Source of the DNA: an uncultured Burkholderiales bacterium
GTDB taxonomy: Bacteria > Pseudomonadota > Gammaproteobacteria > Burkholderiales > Burkholderiaceae_E
DNA length: 32,223 nucleotides
NCBI GenBank assembly: GCA_903903975.1
Contig: CAIVAS010000080.1
Location: 1 to 32,223, forward strand
Direction: 5' to 3'
Positions 25,977 to 32,223 of this stretch are shown here, piece by piece (positions within the stretch are counted from its first letter, which is position 1; every line of letters begins with the position of its first letter). Below the pieces are notes generated by a model. That model saw only the letters and a list, made by a program, of their open reading frames with translations, was not told where the DNA came from and searched no databases. Position numbers and translations under genes: made by a program.

Positions 25977-26357
25977 ATGAAAATGACCCTTGCCTACTGG
26001 ATTCTGCTGATCTCTTTTTTCCTGCCCTCAGTGTGCGCGGGCATCGCCAAAGGCGGTCGCCGCGACTACGACAATGCCAACCCGCGCGACTGGGAGACCA
26101 AACTCGGCGGCCATCGCGCCCGTGCGGTGGCGGCGATGAACAACACCCTCGAGGCGCTCCCCTTCTTTGCCGCAGCGGTGATCGTCGCGCATCAGATGGG
26201 CGCAGCCCAGGGCCGGCTCGACATGCTGGCAGTTGCCTGGCTGGTGCTGCGTGCGGTCTACATCGCACTCTATGTCGGCAACAAACCGCCGATCCGCTCG
26301 CTGGTCTGGACGGCGGGCGTTGTCGTGACCGTCTGGATTTTCCTGCTGGGTGCCTGA
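25977..26357 (+). CDS. MAPEG-family membrane protein
   Basis: The 126 residues form about four membrane helices: ~4-22, ~50-72 (including AVAAMNNTLEALPFFAAAVIVAH), ~80-97 and ~107-124. The segment RARAVAAMNNTLEALPFFAAAV fits the MAPEG family (membrane-associated proteins in eicosanoid and glutathione metabolism), whose motif is ExxxN and a Glu in the second helix; bacterial members are mostly uncharacterised. ATG 25977 comes 105 bases after recR, and no clear promoter hexamers are visible in that gap. An 80-base gap leads to the ABC transporter genes, so a shared role is not implied. Confidence 0.8.
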   Translation: MKMTLAYWILLISFFLPSVCAGIAKGGRRDYDNANPRDWETKLGGHRARAVAAMNNTLEALPFFAAAVIVAHQMGAAQGRLDMLAVAWLVLRAVYIALYVGNKPPIRSLVWTAGVVVTVWIFLLGA

Positions 26358-26437
26358 TCCCAGGCGGGCTTGTCGGCAAGACTCACCACACCCCGATGCG
26401 GTAATCTGCCGCGACCCGCTCACGTCGAGGAGACTCC

Positions 26438-27472
26438 ATGAACCGCCGCCATCACGTCGCCGCTCTCTTTGCCATGCTCGCCCTTGCCTTCGGCGCCGAC
26501 ACTCGCGATGCGGCTGCTCAGTCGCTCGAAAAGCCCAAGGTCACGATCGCGGTCGGTGGCAAGGCCTCTATTTATTACCTGCCGCTGACCATTGCCGAGG
26601 CCAAGGGCTACTTCAAGGATGAAGGCCTGACTGTCGAGATCGTCGATTTTGCCGGCGGCTCGCAGTCGCTGCGTGCGGTGGTCGGCGGATCGGCCGATGT
26701 GGTCTCGGGCGCCTTCGAGCACACCATCAATCTGCAGGCGAGCAAGCAGTATTTCCGGGCCTTCGTGCTGCAGGGGCGGGCCCCTGCGATCGCGGTCGGC
26801 ATTGCGACCGCCAAGGCCGGCACCTATCGCAGCCCGGCTGACCTCAAGGGCATGAAGATCGGCGTCTCGGCGCCGGGTTCGTCCACCAATATGGTGGCCA
26901 ACTATGTGCTGGCCAAAGGCGGACTCAAGCCTTCTGATGTGTCCTTTGTCGGGGTCGGAACCGCCTCGGGTGCGCTGGCTGCGATGCGCAGCGGTCAGAT
27001 CGATGCAATCTCGAATGTCGATCCGGTCATGACCATGCTCGAACAGAAAGGCGACGTGAAGATCATCGCCGACACCCGCACGCTAAAGGGCACGCAGCAG
27101 CTCTTTGGCGGGCCGATGCCGGCAGCCAGTCTGTATGCCCCGGAAGAGTTCATCACCAAAAATCCCAAGACCGTGCAGGCGCTCACCAATGCGATGGTCA
27201 GGGCGCTGAAGTGGCTGCAGACCGCCAGCCCGAGCGACATCATCAACACCGTGCCCGATGCCTACCTGCTTGGCGACCGAGCGCTCTATCTCGCGTCCTT
27301 CAATGCGGTGCGCGATGCGATTTCGCCCGACGGCCTGATCAGCGATGCCAGCGTCAAGATCAGTCTGGCCGCGCTGGCCAGCTTCAACGACAAGATCCGT
27401 CCCGAGCAGATCGACCTGACGCGCACCTATACCAACGACTTCGTCAGGAAAGCCCAGGCCATTACCCGCTGA
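26438..27472 (+). CDS. ABC transporter substrate-binding protein, SsuA/NMT1 family
   Basis: Periplasmic binding protein of an importer for small organic ions. The 344 residues begin with a Sec signal peptide (MNRRHHVAALFAMLALAFGA, cleavage probably after AAA-Q near 27-28). The NMT1/SsuA-like fold follows: IYYLPLTIAEAKGYFKDEGL, FAGGSQSLRAVVGGSADVVSGA, LKGMKIGVSAPGSSTNM and MRSGQIDAISNVDPVM. Relatives bind sulfonates, nitrate/bicarbonate, taurine or thiamine-pyrimidine precursors; the ligand cannot be told. ATG 26438 has GAGGAGAC 6-8 bases upstream. It is the first gene of a three-gene importer set. Confidence 0.92.
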   Translation: MNRRHHVAALFAMLALAFGADTRDAAAQSLEKPKVTIAVGGKASIYYLPLTIAEAKGYFKDEGLTVEIVDFAGGSQSLRAVVGGSADVVSGAFEHTINLQASKQYFRAFVLQGRAPAIAVGIATAKAGTYRSPADLKGMKIGVSAPGSSTNMVANYVLAKGGLKPSDVSFVGVGTASGALAAMRSGQIDAISNVDPVMTMLEQKGDVKIIADTRTLKGTQQLFGGPMPAASLYAPEEFITKNPKTVQALTNAMVRALKWLQTASPSDIINTVPDAYLLGDRALYLASFNAVRDAISPDGLISDASVKISLAALASFNDKIRPEQIDLTRTYTNDFVRKAQAITR

Positions 27473-27506
27473 ATGACTCGCTGAGCTGCGCAACCGCGTC
27501 CTGTCC

Positions 27507-28322
27507 ATGAGTGATACCGCCGCCCTCGATCTTGCCGACGTCGCCTGCACCTTCATTTCGCGCGACTCGCCGCAGGGCCGCTATACCGCGGTGGCCGACG
27601 TCACCCTCAGAGTCGGTGCCGGCGAATTCGTCTCGGTGGTCGGGCCGACCGGCTGCGGCAAGTCGACCCTGCTGAATGTGGCGGCCGGCCTGCTCGAGCC
27701 CTCCCTGGGCTCGGTCAAGGTGTTCGGTGAGCCCCTGGTTGGCCTGAACCGTCGGGCCGGCTACATGTTCCAGACCGAGTCGCTGATGCCCTGGCGCAGC
27801 GCGCTCGACAATGTCTGCGCCGGGCTCGAGTTTCGCGGTGTTCCCACGCCCGAGGCCCGCGAGCAGGCAGGCGACTGGCTGCGCCGAGTGGGGCTGGGCG
27901 GATTCGGCGACCGCTTCCCGCATCAGCTGTCGGGTGGCATGCGCAAACGCACGGCGCTGGCGCAGACCCTGATCCTCGACCCGGATATCGTACTGATGGA
28001 CGAGCCTTTCTCGGCGCTCGACATCCAGACCCGCCAGCTCATGGAAAACGAACTGCTCGAGCTGTGGGCCGCGCGCCGCAAGGCCGTGCTCTTCATTACC
28101 CACGATCTCGACGAAGCGATCGCCCTGTCGGATCGCGTGGTGGTCATGTCGGCCGGTCCGGCGAGTCATCCGATCGGCGAATTTGTCATCGACCTGCCGC
28201 GTCCGCGCGATGTTGCCGAGATCCGGTCGCTGCCGCGTTTTGCCAGGCTGCATGCCGACATCTGGGCGGTCCTGAAGGAAGAGGTGCTGCGCGGCTATGC
28301 GCAGCAGCAACTCGCCGGCTGA
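27507..28322 (+). CDS. ABC transporter ATP-binding protein, SsuB/TauB type
   Basis: Cytoplasmic motor of the importer. The 271 residues have Walker A GPTGCGKST (46-54), Q-loop Gln89 (MFQTESLMPW), signature LSGGM (141-145), Walker B IVLMDE (161-166) followed by PFSALD, and H-loop His199 in ITHDLDEA. This is the nitrate/sulfonate/bicarbonate transporter group. ATG 27507 lies 34 bases after the binding protein gene and the permease gene starts 29 bases further on, so the three are probably cotranscribed. Confidence 0.94.
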   Translation: MSDTAALDLADVACTFISRDSPQGRYTAVADVTLRVGAGEFVSVVGPTGCGKSTLLNVAAGLLEPSLGSVKVFGEPLVGLNRRAGYMFQTESLMPWRSALDNVCAGLEFRGVPTPEAREQAGDWLRRVGLGGFGDRFPHQLSGGMRKRTALAQTLILDPDIVLMDEPFSALDIQTRQLMENELLELWAARRKAVLFITHDLDEAIALSDRVVVMSAGPASHPIGEFVIDLPRPRDVAEIRSLPRFARLHADIWAVLKEEVLRGYAQQQLAG

Positions 28323-28351
28323 TGCCCTGACCCCCAGAATCCCCCGATCCG

Positions 28352-29170
28352 ATGTCCAATCGACTCTCCACCACGACGCTGCGCCTGATCCAGGCCTTGC
28401 TGCTGCTTGCGCTGTTCGTCGCCTGGCATGTGCTCACCAGCCCCACGCTGCTGCCGCCGATCTATTTCAACGACCCCAATCGTGCGGCCTTCTTTTTCGG
28501 CGAGCCGCTCAAGGTCCTCACCCAGATTTTTCACTGGTTCACCAGCGGCGAGATTTTTCTGCATCTCGGCTACACACTCTTCGAGACGCTGATGGCCTTT
28601 GCGATCGGCACGGTGGCGGGTCTGGCTTGCGGCATGTGGCTGGCGCTCTCGCCCACCGCCTCGGCGATCTTCGATCCCTATGTCAAAGCACTCAATTCGA
28701 TGCCCCGGGTGATCCTCGCGCCAATCTTTTCGGTCTGGTTCGGGCTCGGCGTCTGGAGCAAGGTGGCGCTCGGCGTGACCCTGGTGTTTTTCATCGTGTT
28801 CTTCAATGTCTACCAGGGCGTGCGCGAAGTCAGCCCCAATGTGCTGGCCAGCGTTCGCATGCTCGGTGCCAGCCGCCGCGATCTGCTTCGCCATGTCTAT
28901 CTGCCGAGTGCCATGAGCTGGGTCTTCTCGAGTCTGCATACCGCGGTGGGCCTGGCCTTCGTCGGCGCGGTGGTGGGCGAATACCTCGGGTCGGCCAAGG
29001 GCGTCGGCTATCTCATCCTGCAGGCTGAAGGCACCTTTGACATCAACAGCGTCTTCGCCGGCATCCTGGTGCTCACGGTCTTCGCGCTGCTGCTCGATGC
29101 GCTGGTGGGCCTGGTCGAGCGCCGGCTCATGACCTGGCAGCCGCGCTCCGGCGAAACCGAGCGACTCTGA
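28352..29170 (+). CDS. ABC transporter permease, SsuC/TauC type
   Basis: Inner-membrane channel of the importer. The 272 residues show about six hydrophobic segments and the coupling (EAA-like) loop ASVRMLGASRRDLLRHVYLPSAM, which contacts the ATPase. The LNSMPRVILAPIFSVWFGLGVWSKVAL segment and VGAVVGEYLGSAKGVGYLI are typical of this BPD_transp_1 subgroup. Residues 1-75 include a long periplasmic stretch (LLPPIYFNDPNRAAFFFGEPL). ATG 28352. Substrate unknown. Confidence 0.93.
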   Translation: MSNRLSTTTLRLIQALLLLALFVAWHVLTSPTLLPPIYFNDPNRAAFFFGEPLKVLTQIFHWFTSGEIFLHLGYTLFETLMAFAIGTVAGLACGMWLALSPTASAIFDPYVKALNSMPRVILAPIFSVWFGLGVWSKVALGVTLVFFIVFFNVYQGVREVSPNVLASVRMLGASRRDLLRHVYLPSAMSWVFSSLHTAVGLAFVGAVVGEYLGSAKGVGYLILQAEGTFDINSVFAGILVLTVFALLLDALVGLVERRLMTWQPRSGETERL

Positions 29171-29215
29171 CGACGCCCGCCGAACTTTGCCCGCCAACCT
29201 TCAACCGGACAATTC

Positions 29216-30022
29216 ATGGACCTCGCCCAACTGCTCGGACTGATCGTGTTCCTGCTGATCGGATTCGGTGGCGGCTGGCTCTGGCAGTCGCGCCGGCGGG
29301 CTGCGGCACCCCGCGAGCTGGTGGTCAGAAGCTCGATCGATGAGCTGCGCGCCATCGGCGAACTCTCGGTCTTCAAGGCGGTGAGCAAGGATCTGATCAC
29401 CCACAGCGATCACACCTTCGGCGAGTTCGGGCGCAAGTACCTCTCATGGGCGTTCACCAAGAAAAAGCTCGCGATGGTCTTCGAGTTCGAGATGGACTTT
29501 CGCTTCGATCTCAAGAGCGATCAGTTCCGCATCGACACCATCACGCCGACCGCTGATGTCGGCCCGCGTGCCGGCACGCCGCAGGCGCCGCCGCTGGCCC
29601 GGATTTCATTGCCGCCCTGCAAGGTCGAGGTGTCGATCAAGGATCTGGCCTTCTACGACGAGCAGCGATCGAGGCTGCTGCCCTGGTTGCTGCCGGATCT
29701 GGTGCAGGGTTTCTTCGACGGGCGTTTTTCCGAGGACGACAAGAACCAGCTGATCGGTGCGGCGCGAGCCCATGCACTGGCGCAGGCACAGGGCTTGGCC
29801 GAGCGCTATCGGGCGCAGGTCGAACGGTCTGCCTTCAATACCCTCGCGCTGCTGGTGCGTCCGCTCGGATACGCGAATCTGGAAGTCCGCTTCGCACCGA
29901 AGCAGGAGTTGTCGACCGATGTCGGCACGGCCTCCCTGACCCAGAGCGATCCGGCGGTCCCGATGCCCGCACCCGCGGGCGAAACCCTGCTCACCGGCCG
30001 GGGGCGCAACGCATCGAGCTGA
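29216..30022 (+). CDS. DUF4230-like membrane-anchored protein
   Basis: The 268 residues begin with one transmembrane helix (~5-24, LLGLIVFLLIGFGGGWLW) followed by basic residues, then a soluble domain. Motifs IDELRAIGELSVFKAVSKDL, FEFEMDFRFDLKSDQFRIDT, ISLPPCKVEVSIKDLAFYDEQR and the helical NQLIGAARAHALAQAQGL resemble the DUF4230 family, of unknown function. The last ~30 residues are a low-complexity tail. ATG 29216 is 45 bases after the permease gene, so cotranscription with the importer is possible but not required; carA follows behind its own promoter-like site. Confidence 0.7.
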   Translation: MDLAQLLGLIVFLLIGFGGGWLWQSRRRAAAPRELVVRSSIDELRAIGELSVFKAVSKDLITHSDHTFGEFGRKYLSWAFTKKKLAMVFEFEMDFRFDLKSDQFRIDTITPTADVGPRAGTPQAPPLARISLPPCKVEVSIKDLAFYDEQRSRLLPWLLPDLVQGFFDGRFSEDDKNQLIGAARAHALAQAQGLAERYRAQVERSAFNTLALLVRPLGYANLEVRFAPKQELSTDVGTASLTQSDPAVPMPAPAGETLLTGRGRNASS

Positions 30023-30110
30023 CGCTCGCGCACACCCCGTGCGCCGGGTTGCCCTGGCATCGTCGCGCCCGATCGGTCAAGCTTGTCTGACGTGTCCGCG
30101 GTCGGCCGCA

Positions 30111-30260
30111 TGCTAAAATCTGAAGGTTTAGCCCTCCTTCGATCCAGTGCAGCGTCCCAGATCAGTGCCTGTTTTTGACCGGCATCTCGTCGCCGTGGGC
30201 GCACCAAGGCCCAACAAGGCCCATCAGCAGGAGGAGGGCGCCCAAGCCCAGGAGCTGTCC
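30111..30260 (+). promoter_or_regulatory. carA promoter and long leader
   Basis: TGCTAAAAT at 30111-30119 is an extended -10 (TAAAAT 30114-30119), predicting a transcript start near 30126 and a leader of ~135 nt before the proposed start at 30261. The leader contains a 9-base direct repeat CAAGGCCCA (30205-30213 and 30215-30223), AGGAGGAGGG at 30229-30238, and AGGAG at 30250-30254. No good -35 at the usual spacing. The rest of 30023-30110 shows no feature I can support. Confidence 0.5.
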
Positions 30261-31418
30261 TTGCTGCCCCATCTGCCCCCTGCCGTCCTTGCGCTCGCTG
30301 ACGGAACGGTTTTTCGCGGCCATTCGGTCGGTGCCCCAACACAGACCGTTGGTGAAGTGGTCTTCAATACCGCCCTCACCGGCTATCAGGAAATCCTCAC
30401 CGACCCGAGCTATTGCCGCCAGATCGTCACGCTCACCTATCCCCATATCGGCAACTGCGGCGTCAATCCCGACGATGCCGAATCCACCCGCATCCATGCG
30501 GCCGGTCTGGTCATCAAGGATCTTGCGCCGCTTCATTCGAACTTTCGCAGCACCATGACCCTGCCGGCCTATCTGCAGGGTCAGGGCATCCCGGCCATCG
30601 CCGGCATCGATACCCGACGCCTGACCCGGATCCTGCGTGAGGGCGGTGCCCAGGGCGGCTGCCTGCTCGCGGGTGCGCAGTACGGCGAGGCGCTCGACGA
30701 AGCGGCAGCGGTCATGGCCGCACGCGGTTTCCCCGGCCTGGCCGGCATGGATCTGGCTCGCGTGGTGAGTGTCGAGAGCGCCTACCCCTGGCGCGAAGGC
30801 TCGTGGCGACTTGAGGGCGGTTCAATCAAGGACACCCTGGCCGACGGCCGACCCGCCCGCCGGGTGGTGGCTTTCGATTTCGGCGTCAAGCGAAACATCC
30901 TGCGGATGCTGGCCGATCGGGGCTGCGACCTGACCGTCGTGCCGGCCCAGACCTCGGCTCACGATGTCATGGCGCTCAAGCCCGATGGGGTGTTTCTCTC
31001 CAACGGCCCGGGCGACCCCGAGCCCTGCGATTACGCGATTGCGGCTGCGCGCGAACTCATCGATCGAGGCGTTCCCACCTTCGGCATCTGCCTCGGACAT
31101 CAGATCATGGGTCTGGCCTCGGGCGCTCGCACGCACAAGATGAAGTTCGGCCACCACGGTGCCAATCACCCGGTCAAGGACCTCGACACCGGTCAGGTCC
31201 TGATCACCAGCCAGAATCACGGTTTTGCGGTCGATCCGGCCAGCCTGCCGGCCAATCTGCGCATCACTCATGTCTCGCTCTTCGACCAGTCGATCCAGGG
31301 CCTTGCGCGCACCGATCGGCCGGCCTTCTGCTTTCAGGGGCATCCCGAGGCAAGCCCCGGTCCGCACGACATCGGCTACCTCTTCGACCGTTTCATCGGC
31401 CTGATGGAGACTGCATAA
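30261..31418 (+). CDS. carA: Carbamoyl-phosphate synthase small subunit (glutaminase)
   Basis: Releases ammonia from glutamine for the large subunit, for arginine and pyrimidine synthesis. The N-terminal domain shows [40 protein letters not shown] and [10 protein letters not shown]. The class I amidotransferase domain has nucleophile Cys277 in [11 protein letters not shown] and His361/Glu363 in [14 protein letters not shown] 30261 gives [15 protein letters not shown], 385 residues, the family length and N-terminus, with AGGAG 6 bases upstream. The longer frame from GTG 30147 would add 38 Gln/Glu-rich residues without family similarity and has no Shine-Dalgarno. carB starts 1 base after the stop. 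Confidence 0.95.
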   Translation: MLPHLPPAVLALADGTVFRGHSVGAPTQTVGEVVFNTALTGYQEILTDPSYCRQIVTLTYPHIGNCGVNPDDAESTRIHAAGLVIKDLAPLHSNFRSTMTLPAYLQGQGIPAIAGIDTRRLTRILREGGAQGGCLLAGAQYGEALDEAAAVMAARGFPGLAGMDLARVVSVESAYPWREGSWRLEGGSIKDTLADGRPARRVVAFDFGVKRNILRMLADRGCDLTVVPAQTSAHDVMALKPDGVFLSNGPGDPEPCDYAIAAARELIDRGVPTFGICLGHQIMGLASGARTHKMKFGHHGANHPVKDLDTGQVLITSQNHGFAVDPASLPANLRITHVSLFDQSIQGLARTDRPAFCFQGHPEASPGPHDIGYLFDRFIGLMETA

Positions 31419-31419
31419 C

Positions 31420-32160
31420 ATGCCGCGCCGTACCGACATTTCCAGCATTCTCATCATCGGCGCCGGCCCGATCGTCATCGGTCAGGCCTGCGAGTTCGAT
31501 TACTCCGGTGCACAGGCCTGCAAGGCCCTGCGCGAGGAAGGCTTTCGGGTGATCCTGGTCAACAGCAATCCGGCCACGATCATGACCGACCCCAGCACGG
31601 CCGATGTCACCTACATCGAGCCGATCACCTGGCAGGTGGTCGAGCGCATCATCGACAAGGAGCGCCCGGATGCGATCCTGCCCACCATGGGAGGCCAGAC
31701 CGCGCTCAATTGCGCGCTCGATCTGCATCGCCATGGCGTGCTCGAGCGCTACGGCTGCGAACTCATTGGCGCCTCGCCCGAGGCGATCGACAAGGCCGAA
31801 GACCGTCAGAAGTTCAAGGAAGCCATGACCCGCATCGGCCTGGGCTCGGCCCGCTCGGGCATTGCGCATTCGCTCGATGAGGCCTGGGCGGTGCAGCGCG
31901 TGCTCGGCTTTCCGTCGATCATCCGGCCGAGTTTCACGCTCGGTGGCACCGGCGGTGGCATCGCCTACAACGCCGAAGAATTCGAGACCATCTGCAAGCG
32001 CGGCCTCGAGGCTTCGCCCACCAGTGAACTGCTGATCGAGGAAAGCCTGATCGGCTGGAAAGAGTTCGAGATGGAGGTGGTTCGCGATCACCGCGACAAC
32101 TGCATCATCGTCTGCTCGATCGAAAACCTCGATCCCATGGGCATTCACACCGGCGACTAA
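31420..32160 (+). pseudogene. carB: Carbamoyl-phosphate synthase large subunit, broken after ~246 residues
   Basis: CarB makes carbamoyl phosphate from bicarbonate, ammonia and two ATP. The first 246 residues are standard: [59 protein letters not shown], the ATP-grasp portion [21 protein letters not shown] and [14 protein letters not shown]. Full CarB is ~1070 residues and continues with SITVAPAQTL; here the Asp codon ending at 32157 is followed at once by TAA, and the remaining 66 bases code for nothing CarB-like. All motifs before the break are intact. A mobile-element insertion, a rearrangement or an assembly join are possible; the sequence cannot tell them apart. Confidence 0.85.
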
Positions 32161-32223
32161 TTGTTCGCATTTATCGGCTAGGGATTCAAGCACAGTCAGC
32201 TTGGTCGAGACTTTGCTTCCACC
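32158..32223. other. Unidentified sequence joined to carB
   Basis: The last 66 bases have about 47% G+C by my count against roughly 65% in the genes around them, and no similarity I recognise. They could be one end of an insertion element or a mis-joined contig end. No inverted repeat or target duplication can be recognised because the other end is not in the window. Confidence 0.5.

Noticed and set aside
1-32223. CRISPR arrays, tRNA genes, prophage, toxin-antitoxin or defence islands
   Set aside because: No regularly spaced repeats, cloverleaf-like sequences, integrases or defence-type domains were recognised; nearly all sequence is explained by housekeeping genes.

Overview
The window is GC-rich (roughly two-thirds G+C by eye) and densely packed with housekeeping genes. 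Protein sequences and gene order point to a betaproteobacterium, most likely Burkholderiales: etfA next to a ~600-residue acyl-CoA dehydrogenase, the rpsP-rimM-trmD-rplS cluster, orn divergent from an M48/Ste24 peptidase with pterin dehydratase and rsgA, the rpmE(type B)-rho-trxA block, an SRP RNA followed by dnaX-ybaB-recR, and carA-carB. No species can be named from what is visible.

Layout. Positions 1-3184 (+): the C-terminal two-thirds of EtfA, an acyl-CoA dehydrogenase that would pass its electrons to ETF, and a DUF4124-like envelope protein. Positions 3185-7296 (+): the 30S/50S protein and tRNA/16S maturation operon, then a NudL-type CoA pyrophosphatase and a CobD/CbiB-family membrane protein. 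Positions 7309-9933 (-): rsgA, a pterin-4a-carbinolamine dehydratase and a Ste24-type protease, divergent from orn (+). Positions 10574-16048 (-): MATE exporter, GT-C glycosyltransferase, ribosomal protein bL31 type B, Rho and thioredoxin. Positions 16149-22867 (+): an AddB-like nuclease and an AddA-like helicase-nuclease, together a double-strand-break end-processing machine. Positions 22925-25872 (+): SRP RNA, DnaX, YbaB, RecR. Positions 25977-30022 (+): a MAPEG membrane protein, a complete SsuABC/TauABC-type ABC importer and a DUF4230-like membrane-anchored protein. Positions 30261-32160 (+): carA and the start of carB.

Functional themes are translation and ribosome biogenesis (rpsP, rimM, trmD, rplS, rsgA, rpmE), RNA turnover and transcription termination (orn, rho), DNA repair (addAB-like, recR, with dnaX for replication), fatty-acid oxidation and pyrimidine/arginine precursor synthesis. 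I see no phage, CRISPR array, integrase or complete mobile element, and no convincing novel multi-gene system.

The points most worth a second look are non-coding or structural: carB breaks off abruptly 66 bases before the end of the window into unrelated, less GC-rich sequence; the rho leader can form mutually exclusive hairpins built from repeats of one 6-mer; the trmD-rplS gap holds a 9-bp perfect hairpin and a terminator-like hairpin; the SRP RNA has two competing partners for its 5' strand; and the two addAB-like genes contain several short in-frame tandem repeats plus a 14-bp tandem repeat at their junction.
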